Below are positions 9,204 to 17,172 of a stretch of DNA of 64,000 nt, in pieces. Below the pieces are notes generated by a model. That model did not search any database and had not been told where the DNA came from. It saw only the letters and a program-made list of their open reading frames with translations. Location: assembly GCF_041080655.1 (NCBI RefSeq), contig NZ_CP163525.1, positions 1,240,001 to 1,304,000 of the forward strand, given 5' to 3'. The stretch's first letter is position 1; the number at the start of each line of letters is the position of its first letter. A program made the translations under genes and the position numbers. This DNA is from Streptomyces sp. CG4 (GTDB lineage: Bacteria; Actinomycetota; Actinomycetes; Streptomycetales; Streptomycetaceae).

Positions 9204-9514
9204 GGCAGCTCCCAGACGACGGGCAGCCCCGCTTCGGCGCCGTCACGCGAGTAGTCGTGTACGACATCGAGCAGCTCGGCCATGCGAGCCTGCCAGGCCA
9301 CGTTGACCGGCAGCTGCTCCAGTTCGGCGAGCAGACGGCCGTAGTCCACGCACTCCAGCAGGTGGAACAGGTTCGTGCCGCTGCGCCAGATGGTCCAGGA
9401 GGTGGCGCCGGCGGCGCGGATGGCGGCGGTGAGTTCCTTCGGGACGTCCCGATGGGCGGCCTCGTAGGCGGCGATGCGGTCGGGACGGACCTTGGTGTGC
9501 AGGGCGACTCTCAT
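9200..9514 (-). CDS. rhaM: L-rhamnose/L-fucose mutarotase
   Basis: This 104-residue protein is the full length of the RhaM family (dimeric ferredoxin-like fold). The conserved N-terminus RVALHTKVRPDRIAAYEAAH carries the His and Tyr used in anomer interconversion, and TSWTIWRSGTNLFHLLEC carries the Trp-rich pocket strand. It equilibrates alpha and beta anomers of a 6-deoxyhexose so that the dehydrogenase receives the correct form. Here the sugar is probably L-fucose rather than L-rhamnose, given the fuconate dehydratase in the operon. It overlaps both neighbours by 4 bp. Confidence 0.87.
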   Translation of the reverse strand: MRVALHTKVRPDRIAAYEAAHRDVPKELTAAIRAAGATSWTIWRSGTNLFHLLECVDYGRLLAELEQLPVNVAWQARMAELLDVVHDYSRDGAEAGLPVVWELP

Positions 9515-10482
9515 GACGGGCCTTCCTCTTCAGGCAGCAGGCCGGACTCCCGCAGCTCGCGCCAGAACTCCGGCGGGATTGGGGACGCGAACTGGTCGGC
9601 ACCGTCGTGGACTTCGGCTGCGGAACGGGGACCGGCCAGGACACAGGCGACGGCCGGGTGCGCGGCGGCGAAGGCCAGGGCGGCGGCGCGCAGGGTGGTG
9701 CCGTGCCGTTCGGCGACCGCCTTCATGCGCAGGGCACGGCCGAGCAACTCCTGTGGGGCCCGGGTGTAGTTGTACGTCGACCCGGGCTTCGGATCCGCGA
9801 GCAGGCCCGAGTTGAAGACGCCGCCGAGGACCACGGACACCCCGCGCTCGGCCGCCGCGGGCAGCAGCTCGGTGCCGGCGCTCTGGTCGAGCAGGGTGTA
9901 GCGGCCCGCGCAGAGGACCACGTCCACGTCGGTGTCGCGGACGAACCGGGTGAGCATCGCGGTCTGGTTCATGCCCGCGCCGATCGCGCCGACCACTCCT
10001 TCGGCGCGCAGCTTCTCCAGGGCCGGGTAGCCCTCGCGGAAGGCCTGCTCGGCGTGGTCGTCGGGGTCGTGCAGATAGACGACGTCGACGCGGTCCAGGC
10101 CGAGGCGGTGCAGGCTCGCCTCCAGGGTGCGGCGGATGCCGTCGGCGCTGAAGTCCCAGACGCGGCGGTGGGTGGCGGGTACCGCGAAGCCGTTGGCCAG
10201 GTCGTCCCCCGTGCCCTCGGCGGGTTCGAGGCGGCGGCCGACCTTGGTGGACACGGTGTAGTGGGCGCGGTCGTACCGGCGCAGGGCCGCGCCGAGCCGG
10301 CGTTCGGAGAGACCGAGGCCGTAGTGCGGAGCCGTGTCGAAGTACCGGATGCCGCGCTGCCAGGCGGCCCGTACCGCCTCCCCCGCCTGCTCGTCGTCCA
10401 GCGGGGTGTAGAGATTGCCGAGCGGTGCGGCGCCGAAGCCGAGCGGGGTGACCTCGACGCCGCTGCGACCGAGCGTCCTCAT
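9511..10482 (-). CDS. Aldo/keto reductase, probable L-fucose (D-threo-aldose) 1-dehydrogenase
   Basis: This 323-residue aldo/keto reductase contains the family tetrad elements. RYFDTAPHYGLGLSERRLG holds the Asp-Tyr pair at about residues 48-54, VSTKVG holds the Lys, and DVVYLHDPDDH holds the His. Close relatives in 6-deoxy-sugar operons oxidise L-fucose to L-fucono-lactone with NAD(P). In this operon that first catabolic step is otherwise unassigned, which supports the call. It overlaps the SDR gene upstream and the mutarotase gene downstream by 4 bp each. Confidence 0.83.
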   Translation of the reverse strand: MRTLGRSGVEVTPLGFGAAPLGNLYTPLDDEQAGEAVRAAWQRGIRYFDTAPHYGLGLSERRLGAALRRYDRAHYTVSTKVGRRLEPAEGTGDDLANGFAVPATHRRVWDFSADGIRRTLEASLHRLGLDRVDVVYLHDPDDHAEQAFREGYPALEKLRAEGVVGAIGAGMNQTAMLTRFVRDTDVDVVLCAGRYTLLDQSAGTELLPAAAERGVSVVLGGVFNSGLLADPKPGSTYNYTRAPQELLGRALRMKAVAERHGTTLRAAALAFAAAHPAVACVLAGPRSAAEVHDGADQFASPIPPEFWRELRESGLLPEEEGPS

Positions 10483-11234
10483 CGGCCCACCGGCCGGAGC
10501 CTCAGGCCCTGCATGCCGCCGTCGACGGCGAGGGCGGTGCCGGTGGTGGCGTCGGAGAGGGGGCCCGCCAAGTAGGCGATGGCGCCGGCCACTTCGGCGG
10601 CGGAGACCAGTCGGCCGGTGGGCTGGCGGGCTTCCAGGGCGGCGCGTTCGGCGGCCGGGTCGGGAGCCGCGTCCAGCAGCCGGCCGACCCACGGGGTGTC
10701 CACCGTACCGGGGTTGACGCAGTTGACGCGGATGCCCTCGCGGACATGGTCGGCGGCCATGGCGAGGGTCAGGGAGTACACGGCGCCCTTGGTGGCGCTG
10801 TACAGGGCGCGTTGCGGGAGTCCGGCCGTGGCCGCGATGGAGCAGGTGTTGACGATGGCCGCCCGGTCCGAGCGGCGCAGGTGCGGGAGGGCGGCGCGGG
10901 CGGCGCGGACCATGCCCAGCACATTGACGTCGAAGACGCGTTGCCACTCGGCGTCGTCGTTGTCCTCGACGGTGCCCTGGGCGCCGATCCCGGCGTTGTT
11001 GACCAGGATGTCCAGACCGCCCAGGTCCTCGGCGGCCCGCTCGACGGCGGCCCGTACCGAGCTGTCGTCGGTGACGTCGGCGCGGTAGGCGAGGAGCGGC
11101 TTGCCGACGTTCGCCGGGTCCCGGTCGAGGACGGCGACCCGGGCGCCCCGGGCGGCGAGGAGGTCGGCGGTGGCCCGGCCGATGCCGGACGCGCCGCCGG
11201 TGACCAGGGCCCTGAGACCCTCGAAGTCGCTCAT
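10479..11234 (-). CDS. SDR-family dehydrogenase, probable 2-keto-3-deoxy-L-fuconate dehydrogenase
   Basis: This 251-residue classical short-chain dehydrogenase has the cofactor motif TGGASGIG (residues 13-20), the NNAG motif and a YSATK active site preceded by the catalytic Ser of NTCSIAA. In the non-phosphorylative fucose pathway an SDR oxidises 2-keto-3-deoxy-L-fuconate to the 2,4-diketo acid. The other possible role is the first L-fucose dehydrogenation, with the aldo/keto reductase then doing something else. The ATG at 11234 overlaps the dehydratase stop by 4 bp (ATGA). Confidence 0.85.
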   Translation of the reverse strand: MSDFEGLRALVTGGASGIGRATADLLAARGARVAVLDRDPANVGKPLLAYRADVTDDSSVRAAVERAAEDLGGLDILVNNAGIGAQGTVEDNDDAEWQRVFDVNVLGMVRAARAALPHLRRSDRAAIVNTCSIAATAGLPQRALYSATKGAVYSLTLAMAADHVREGIRVNCVNPGTVDTPWVGRLLDAAPDPAAERAALEARQPTGRLVSAAEVAGAIAYLAGPLSDATTGTALAVDGGMQGLRLRPVGR

Positions 11235-12571
11235 GCGGCCTGTCCCTTCTGGGTGTCGGGGTCGGCGGCCCAGTACGTGCCGCCGGGGAAGGTGTACCGC
11301 GTGAGGGACTCCGGGCGCAGGGCGGCGGAGAAGCCGGGCGCGGTGGGTGCCGAGTAGTGGCCGGCGCGGATGACGACCGGGGTGACGAAGTGCTCGTGGA
11401 GATGGTCGACGTACTCGATGACACGGTCCTCGGTGGTGCCCGAGATCGCCAAGTAGTCGAACATCGAGAGGTGTTGTACGAGTTCGCACAGGCCGACGCC
11501 GCCCGCGTGCGGGCAGACCGGGACGCCGAACCTGGCGGCGAGCAGCAGGATGGCGAGGTTCTCGTTGACGCCGGCGACGCGGGCCGCGTCGATCTGGACG
11601 ATGTCGAGGGCACCGGCCTGGAGTAGCTGCTTGAACACGATCCGGTTGTGCACGTGCTCGCCGGTGGCGACCTTCACCGGGGCCACCGCGCGGCGGATCG
11701 CGGCGTGGCCGAGGACGTCGTCGGGGCTGGTGGGCTCCTCGATCCAGTACGGGCCGAACTCGGCGAGGGCCCGGGTCCAGCGGATCGCCTCGTCCACGTT
11801 CCAGCGCTGGTTGGCGTCGACGGCGAGCCGGATGTCCGGTCCGACGACCGCGCGGGCGACCCGGCAGCGCCGGATGTCGTCGTCGAGGTCGGCGCCGACC
11901 TTCAGCTTGATCTGCCGGAAGCCGTCGGCGACGGCCTGCGCGGCGAGCCGGCCGAGCTTGTCGTCGTCGTAGCCGAGCCAGCCCGGGGAGGTGGTGTAGG
12001 CGGGGTAGCCGCGCTCCAGCAGCCGGGCCCGGCGCTCCTCGGCGCCCTGCCTCCCGCGCCTGAGCAGACCGAGGGCCTCCTGCGGGGTGAGCGCGTCCAC
12101 GATGTAGCGGAAGTCGATCTGCCCGACCAGCCACTCCGGTTCGGCGTCGGCGAGCAGCTGCCACAGCGGCTTGCCGGCCCGTCGCGCGGCGAGGTCCCAG
12201 ACGGCGTTGACGACGGCCCCGATCGCCATGTGCATCACGCCCTTCTCGGGGCCGAGCCAGCGCAGCTGGCTGTCGCCGATCAGGTCCCGGAAGAGCGAGC
12301 CCGGGTCGGCGCACAGCTCGGCCACGTCCCGGCCGAGCACATGGTCCCGCAGCGCGTCGATCGCGGCCACCTGGACGTCGTTGCCCCGCCCGATGGTGAA
12401 CACGAACCCGTGTCCCTCGTGCCCGTCGGCGGCGTCGGTGCGCAGCACGACGTAGGCGGCCGAGTAGTCGGGGTCCGGGTTCATCGCGTCGGAGCCGTCC
12501 AGCTCGCGCGAAGTGGGGAAACGGATGTCGTGGGTGTCGACCGCGGTGACGCGGGCGGGGGCCTGGGACAC
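11231..12571 (-). CDS. L-fuconate dehydratase (enolase superfamily)
   Basis: This protein of 446 residues shows a full enolase-superfamily active site: the KxK base motif in [15 protein letters not shown] (about 216-221), metal ligands in [16 protein letters not shown] and VATGEHVHN, and the second base His in [12 protein letters not shown]. The sequence pattern [20 protein letters not shown] at the N-terminus is characteristic of L-fuconate dehydratase rather than other acid-sugar dehydratases. It converts L-fuconate to 2-keto-3-deoxy-L-fuconate and fixes the pathway assignment of the whole operon. GTG start at 12571, with AAAGGA upstream, 36 bp after the permease gene. Confidence 0.92.
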   Translation of the reverse strand: MSQAPARVTAVDTHDIRFPTSRELDGSDAMNPDPDYSAAYVVLRTDAADGHEGHGFVFTIGRGNDVQVAAIDALRDHVLGRDVAELCADPGSLFRDLIGDSQLRWLGPEKGVMHMAIGAVVNAVWDLAARRAGKPLWQLLADAEPEWLVGQIDFRYIVDALTPQEALGLLRRGRQGAEERRARLLERGYPAYTTSPGWLGYDDDKLGRLAAQAVADGFRQIKLKVGADLDDDIRRCRVARAVVGPDIRLAVDANQRWNVDEAIRWTRALAEFGPYWIEEPTSPDDVLGHAAIRRAVAPVKVATGEHVHNRIVFKQLLQAGALDIVQIDAARVAGVNENLAILLLAARFGVPVCPHAGGVGLCELVQHLSMFDYLAISGTTEDRVIEYVDHLHEHFVTPVVIRAGHYSAPTAPGFSAALRPESLTRYTFPGGTYWAADPDTQKGQAA

Positions 12572-12607
12572 TGAAGTCCTTTCCGTCAGCGGAGATTGGA
12601 TGGAACG

Positions 12608-13636
12608 TCAGTCCTGGGCGCGGCCGGTCGTCACACGCGCGATCACGAGGGCGACGAGGATGATCCCGCCGTAGATGGCCTGGATCCAGAACGACGGGAC
12701 CTGGGCGAGGGTCAGCAGGTTCTGTACGACGCCCAGGAGGAGGACGCCGGTCAGGGCGCCGAACATGGTGCCCTTGCCGCCGTCCAGGCTGATGCCGCCG
12801 ATCACCGCGGCCGCGAACACGGTGAAGATCATGTTCTGGCCCTGGTTGGCGCTGATCGCGCCGACGTACCCGGTCTGCAGCAGGCCGCCGACCGAGGCGA
12901 GCACGCCCGCGACGACGTACACGCCGAGCATGACCCGGTCCACGCGGACGCCGGCCGCGCGGGCAGCCTCCGCGTTGCCGCCGATCGCGTAGAGGGCGCG
13001 ACCGGTGCGGTGGTACTTCAGCACGAACCCGGTGACGGCGAAGGCGACCGCGGCGAGCCACACCGACATGGGCACGTTCAGGAAGGTGGTGGTGGCCAGG
13101 GAGTAGAAGCTGTCGGGCATGCCGAACAGGGTCTTGCCCTTGGTGGCGCCGACCAGCAGACCGCGCAGCACGATGAGCATCGCGAGCGTGACGATGAAGG
13201 CGTTGAGGCGGAACTTCACGACGAGGACACCGTTGAAGGCGCCGATGACCGCGCCGACCACGGGGATCGCGAGCAGCGCGAGCGCGGCCGGGAGGTCGGT
13301 GCCCCAGCCGGACTGGCTCGCGGGCAGCACCAGCAGGGCGCCAACGGCCGGTGCGATGCCGACGACCGACTCCAGGGACAGGTCGAACTTGCCGGTGATC
13401 AGGACGAGGGACTCGGCGAGGACGACCATCGCGAGCGCCGCGGAGGCGCCGAGGATCGAGATCAGGTTCCGCTCGGTCAGGAACGAGTCGTTGACCAATG
13501 CGCCGAGCACCATGAGCAGCAACAGGGCGGGGACGAGGGCGAGTTCACGGGCGCGGCGGAGCAGGACGGTGCGGGCCGAGCGGGCGTCCGGGGTCCTCGG
13601 GGGTGCGAGCGGCGGGACGGCCCGGGTGTCAGCCAT
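12608..13636 (-). CDS. Sugar ABC transporter permease (RbsC-like)
   Basis: This protein of 342 residues has about ten hydrophobic helices and the RbsC/AraH-family region with GKTLFGMPDSFYSLAT and YAIGGNAEAARAAGV. That loop contacts the ATPase. It forms the membrane channel of a ribose-type (CUT2) importer for a monosaccharide, here most probably L-fucose. The ATG at 13636 is chosen because AAGGAG lies 6 bp upstream. It overlaps the ATPase gene end by 8 bp. Confidence 0.9.
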   Translation of the reverse strand: MADTRAVPPLAPPRTPDARSARTVLLRRARELALVPALLLLMVLGALVNDSFLTERNLISILGASAALAMVVLAESLVLITGKFDLSLESVVGIAPAVGALLVLPASQSGWGTDLPAALALLAIPVVGAVIGAFNGVLVVKFRLNAFIVTLAMLIVLRGLLVGATKGKTLFGMPDSFYSLATTTFLNVPMSVWLAAVAFAVTGFVLKYHRTGRALYAIGGNAEAARAAGVRVDRVMLGVYVVAGVLASVGGLLQTGYVGAISANQGQNMIFTVFAAAVIGGISLDGGKGTMFGALTGVLLLGVVQNLLTLAQVPSFWIQAIYGGIILVALVIARVTTGRAQD

Positions 13637-15119
13637 GGTCAACTCCTTCGATGGAGGCGATCAGCTCGTGGTCGCGCCAGCCGGCCGGGTGCTCGGCGAC
13701 GACGCGGCCGTGGAAGAGGACGAGGACGCGGTCGCAGCGGCGCAGGTCGTCGAGTTCGTCGGAGACGACGAGGACGGCGGTGCCGTCGTCGCGGGCGCTG
13801 TCCATGCGGGCGAGCAGCGACTCCTTGGACTTCACGTCGACCCCGGCGGTGGGGTTGATCAGGACCAGCAGGCGCGGGTCCGAGGCAAGGGCACGGGCCA
13901 TGACGACCTTCTGCGCATTGCCGCCGGACAGGTCGGACACGGGCTGGTCGGGGCCTTCGGCATGGATATCGAGACGGTCGATCAACTCGGCGGCGAGCCC
14001 GCGCCTGCGCTCGGTGGCGACGAAGCCGTACCTGCCCAGCTGGTCCAGCACGCTCAGCGTGGCGTTGTCGCCGATGCTCATGCCGGCGATCAGCCCCTGT
14101 TCGTGCCGGTCGCGCGGGACGCAGCCGATCCCGGCGCGCAGCGCGGCCCGTACGTCCCCGAACGGCAGCCTCTCACCGGCCAGCCGAGCGCTGCCGCCGG
14201 TCGGGGTGTGGAGTCCCGCGAAGGACTCGGCCAACTCGGTCTTGCCGCTGCCGCTGGACCCGGCGAGTCCGACGACCTCGCCGCGCCGCACGGTGAGGTC
14301 GACGCCGTCGTACGCCGGTGAGGTGAGCCCTTGTGCCTCCAGCAGGACGGGAGCGTCGGTGTCGACCGACCTGTTGTGCATACCCTGTTGGGCGATGGAC
14401 TCCCCCGCCATGGCCTCCACCAGGGCCGCCTTCGGCAGGTCGGTGACGGGTGCGGTGGTGATCCAGCGGGCGTCGCGCAGCACGGTGACCGTCTGGCAGA
14501 CCTCGTACACCTCCTGGAGGTGGTGCGAGATGAACAGGAAGGTGACGCCGGAGCCCTGCAGGGAGCGCATGCGGGTGAAGAGCCGCTCGATCTCCCGGTT
14601 GTCGAGCTGGGCGGTGGGTTCGTCCAGCACGATGAACCGGGCGCCGAAGCTCAACGCCCGTGCGATCTCGACCATTTGACGGTCCTCGACCCGGAGGTCG
14701 GCGGTGCGGGCCTCGGGATCGACGCGCACGTCCCAGGTGTCGAGGAGTTCGGCGGCCGCACGGCGCAGCCGGCGCCAGCTGATGAGGCCGCGGCCGGTCG
14801 GCTGCCGGTTCAGGAACAGGTTCTCGGCGACCGTCAGCTCCGGGACGACCGTCGGCTTCTGGTACACGCAGGCGACCTTGCGGCGCCAGGCGTCCCGGTC
14901 GGCGAGCGGGGGTGCGGGCTCGCCGTCGAAGCGGACGGTGCCGTCGTCCGGGGCCTGCAGACCGGTGAGGACGTTGACCAGGGTGGACTTGCCGGCGCCG
15001 TTGCGGCCGACCAGGGCGTGGGACTCGCCGGGCAGGACGGTGAGCCGTCCGTCGGCCAGGGCGACGGTGGGGCCGTAGCGTTTGACGATGCCCTCTGCTT
15101 GCACCAGTGGCGTGCTCAT
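13629..15119 (-). CDS. Sugar ABC transporter ATPase, duplicated (RbsA-like)
   Basis: This 496-residue protein has two fused ABC ATPase domains, as usual for CUT2 sugar importers. The first half has Walker A GRNGAGKST and Walker B FIVLDEPTA. Its signature loop is the divergent LRVEDRQMVEIARAL. The second half has GSSGSGKTE, VSDLSGGNAQKVVMARAL and LLVLINPTAGVDVKS; Walker B ends in INPTAG rather than DEPT, which is common for the degenerate second site of this family. It energises uptake with the adjacent permease and lipoprotein. The start ATG overlaps the binding-protein stop by 4 bp. Confidence 0.92.
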   Translation of the reverse strand: MSTPLVQAEGIVKRYGPTVALADGRLTVLPGESHALVGRNGAGKSTLVNVLTGLQAPDDGTVRFDGEPAPPLADRDAWRRKVACVYQKPTVVPELTVAENLFLNRQPTGRGLISWRRLRRAAAELLDTWDVRVDPEARTADLRVEDRQMVEIARALSFGARFIVLDEPTAQLDNREIERLFTRMRSLQGSGVTFLFISHHLQEVYEVCQTVTVLRDARWITTAPVTDLPKAALVEAMAGESIAQQGMHNRSVDTDAPVLLEAQGLTSPAYDGVDLTVRRGEVVGLAGSSGSGKTELAESFAGLHTPTGGSARLAGERLPFGDVRAALRAGIGCVPRDRHEQGLIAGMSIGDNATLSVLDQLGRYGFVATERRRGLAAELIDRLDIHAEGPDQPVSDLSGGNAQKVVMARALASDPRLLVLINPTAGVDVKSKESLLARMDSARDDGTAVLVVSDELDDLRRCDRVLVLFHGRVVAEHPAGWRDHELIASIEGVDHG

Positions 15120-16183
15120 TTGACGGTGTTGCCCCAGAGCTTGGGGTCGTCGACGTTGGCCTTGGTGACCAGCGGCGCGGGCAGCTGGTCCTCCAGGATT
15201 CCGTTGGGCAGCCGCACGATCGTGGAGCCGTGGTCGGTGGGTCCGGGCTTGAACGTCTTCCCGGCCATCGCCGCCTTGATGTAGTAGAGGCCGTACTGGG
15301 CGTAGGCGTCGGCGGGCTGGGAGACCGTGGCGTCGATCCGGCCCTTGCGGATGGCGTCGAACTCCTGCGGGATGCCGTCGTTGGAGACGATGGCGATGTG
15401 GCCCTGCTGCCCGGCCGGCTTCAGCATGTTCTTGGACTTCAGGGTCTGCAGGGTCGGAGCGAGGTAGACACCGCCGGCCTGCAGATAGATGCCCTTGATG
15501 TCGGGGTTGGCGCCCAGCAGCGTGTCGAGTTTGGCCGCGGCGGTGTCGGACTCCCACTTGGCGGGGATCTCCAGCACCGTGAGCTTCGGGTACTTCTTCT
15601 TCACACAGGAGCGGAAGGCCTCGGAGCGGTCTCGGCCGTTGACGGAGGCCAGGTCGCCCATGATCTGTACGACCTTGCCGCTGCTCACGTGCTGTCCGAG
15701 GTAGTCGCAGGCCTTCTCGCCGTAGGCCACGTTGTCGGCGCGCACCACCATGGCGACCTTGCCCTTGTCGGGTGCGACGTCCACGGCGACCACGGGGACG
15801 CCCTTGCGTTCGGCCTGGTCGAGTCCGGCCTGGACGGCGGCGCTGTCCAGGGGGGCGACCACCAACCCCTTGACGCCCTGGGTGAGTTCGTTGTCGATGT
15901 CGGTGATCTGCTGCGAGGGGTCGCTGTTGGAGTTGACCGTCTTCAGCACCTCGACGCCCTCGGACGTGGCCATCTTGGGCACATAGTCGTTGTACGACTG
16001 CCAGAACGGCGAGGTCAGCAGCGGCAGGATCACGCCGACCCTGCCGGCGCCGCCGCCTCCGCCCGGACTCGCGGTGTCCTTGGTACTGCCGCAGGCGGCG
16101 AGCATGAGTGCGGCACCGGCGGCCAGGGCCGCCGCGCCGATGATCCGGGACCTGCTGCGCTTCCTCACAGTGCTGGCGGGCAT
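15116..16183 (-). CDS. Sugar-binding lipoprotein of the fucose ABC importer
   Basis: This protein of 355 residues has a basic N-terminus, a hydrophobic signal and a lipobox (ALMLAACGS), so it is anchored to the outer face of the membrane. The rest is a periplasmic-binding-protein fold of the RbsB group (VIGVILPLLTSPFW-like first strand, TDIDNELTQGVKGLVVAPLD). It captures the sugar for the RbsA/RbsC-like proteins. The ATG at 16183 is chosen over an in-frame ATG at 16276 because GAGGAG lies 8 bp upstream and the signal peptide then has normal length. First gene of the eight-gene operon running to 8370. Confidence 0.9.
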   Translation of the reverse strand: MPASTVRKRSRSRIIGAAALAAGAALMLAACGSTKDTASPGGGGGAGRVGVILPLLTSPFWQSYNDYVPKMATSEGVEVLKTVNSNSDPSQQITDIDNELTQGVKGLVVAPLDSAAVQAGLDQAERKGVPVVAVDVAPDKGKVAMVVRADNVAYGEKACDYLGQHVSSGKVVQIMGDLASVNGRDRSEAFRSCVKKKYPKLTVLEIPAKWESDTAAAKLDTLLGANPDIKGIYLQAGGVYLAPTLQTLKSKNMLKPAGQQGHIAIVSNDGIPQEFDAIRKGRIDATVSQPADAYAQYGLYYIKAAMAGKTFKPGPTDHGSTIVRLPNGILEDQLPAPLVTKANVDDPKLWGNTVK

Positions 16184-16237
16184 CTCGCGGCTCCTCGTCG
16201 AGGGTGAAATCGAGGCTGTTCGAGCAGACGCCGCATA

Positions 16238-16254
16238 CTTATCAGACCAATAAG
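16238..16254. promoter_or_regulatory. Operator-like inverted repeat before the fucose operon
   Basis: The 17-bp sequence CTTATCAGACCAATAAG has arms CTTAT and ATAAG around CAGACCA. It lies about 55 bp upstream of the binding-protein start codon, in an A+T-richer patch, and shares GACCA with the second site at 16301-16315. A FadR-type GntR regulator is encoded next door, so this is a candidate repressor site. Binding is inferred. Confidence 0.5.
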
Positions 16255-16300
16255 CCGAGTCAACACCCTCCTGCACGGAAAATTCGCGAATCCAGGGCGT

Positions 16301-16315
16301 AGTGGTCGGACCACT
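16301..16315. promoter_or_regulatory. Perfect FadR/GntR-type operator before the regulator gene
   Basis: AGTGGTCGGACCACT is two exact 7-bp complementary arms (AGTGGTC and GACCACT) around one central base. This matches the TGGTCnGACCA form favoured by FadR-subfamily GntR proteins. A TAGACT -10-like element starts at 16324, so the site would cover the -35 region and support autoregulation. It lies 45 bp from the regulator GTG. Confidence 0.65.
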
Positions 16316-16359
16316 CCGCTGGCTAGACTGCGGCGCACCGGGAGGGCAGGAGGAGTGGC

Positions 16360-17079
16360 GTGAACGAGGCAGAAGTGCCGCAGAAGGGCACGGTGACCCA
16401 GCGCGCCATCGAGGAGATCAAGGCGATGATCGGCGAGGGCCGGCTTGAGCCCGGCCAGCGGCTGCCCACCGAGCGGGATCTCGCCGCCCGGCTGGGTATC
16501 TCCCGCAGCTCGATGCGGGAGGCGATTCGCGCGCTGACGGTACTGGGCGTCCTGGAGGCCCGGCACGGCTCCGGGATCTACGTCACCGCGCTGGAGGCCG
16601 GGGACCTGCTGGAGACCTTCGGGGTGGTCGCGGACCTGTCCCGGGGCCCCCGGCTGGTGGAACTGCTGGAGGTGCGCCGAATCCTGGAGTCCACGGCGAC
16701 GGCGCTGGCCGCCGCGCGGATCACGGCGGACCAACTCACGGCCGTGGAGAAGCACTTGGCGGCGATGAACGCCACCGACGATCCCGAGGAGATCCTCGCC
16801 CACGATCTCGCGTTCCACCGCGAGATCGCCGCCGCGGCGGGCAACGAGACCATGGCCGCGATTCTGGAGGGCCTCTCGTCGCGTACCTTCCGGGCCCGGG
16901 TGTGGCGGGGGTATCAGGAGGAGGGGGCGTTCGCGCGTACACGGCGTGAGCACGCGGCGATCCATCGCGCCCTCGCCGCGCGTGATCCGGAGGCGGCGAG
17001 GGCCGCGGCGGCGGCGCATGTGGGTGAAGTGGAGGAGTGGTTGCGCGCACAGCTCGGCGCTCCGCGAGAAGGGCCGTGA
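16360..17079 (+). CDS. FadR-subfamily GntR transcriptional regulator of the fucose operon
   Basis: This 239-residue protein has an N-terminal winged helix (about residues 10-75) with the GntR signature LPTERDLAARLGISRSSMRE and wing HGSGIYV. It is followed by an all-helical FCD ligand domain (about 95-225). The FCD metal or ligand residues are suggested by DLAFHREIAAAAGN and RREHAAIHRALAARD. It is divergent from the fucose operon and almost certainly represses it, with the effector probably a pathway sugar acid. GTG start with GGAGGAG upstream. Confidence 0.9.
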   Translation: MNEAEVPQKGTVTQRAIEEIKAMIGEGRLEPGQRLPTERDLAARLGISRSSMREAIRALTVLGVLEARHGSGIYVTALEAGDLLETFGVVADLSRGPRLVELLEVRRILESTATALAAARITADQLTAVEKHLAAMNATDDPEEILAHDLAFHREIAAAAGNETMAAILEGLSSRTFRARVWRGYQEEGAFARTRREHAAIHRALAARDPEAARAAAAAHVGEVEEWLRAQLGAPREGP

Positions 17080-17152
17080 CAGGCCGTCCGTCGTCCACGG
17101 CACCGGGGGCTGATCGCGCCCGCGCGGCGGAGCCGCAGGTCCACCACTGCCC

Positions 17153-17171
17153 CGCGCCCCTTGGGGGCGCG
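17153..17171. terminator. Bidirectional hairpin between convergent genes
   Basis: CGCGCCCC (17153-17160) and GGGGCGCG (17164-17171) form a perfect 8-bp stem with a 3-base loop. It lies between the end of the GntR gene and the end of the GH38 gene, 2 bp from the latter stop codon. It fits a GC-rich terminator serving both. Confidence 0.65.
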
Positions 17172-17172
17172 C

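Noticed and set aside
13611..15119. Second sugar ABC cassette lacking Walker B in its C-terminal half as a broken gene
   Set aside because: The INPTAG variant in the second ATPase half is normal for RbsA-type duplicated proteins, so the gene is not considered defective.
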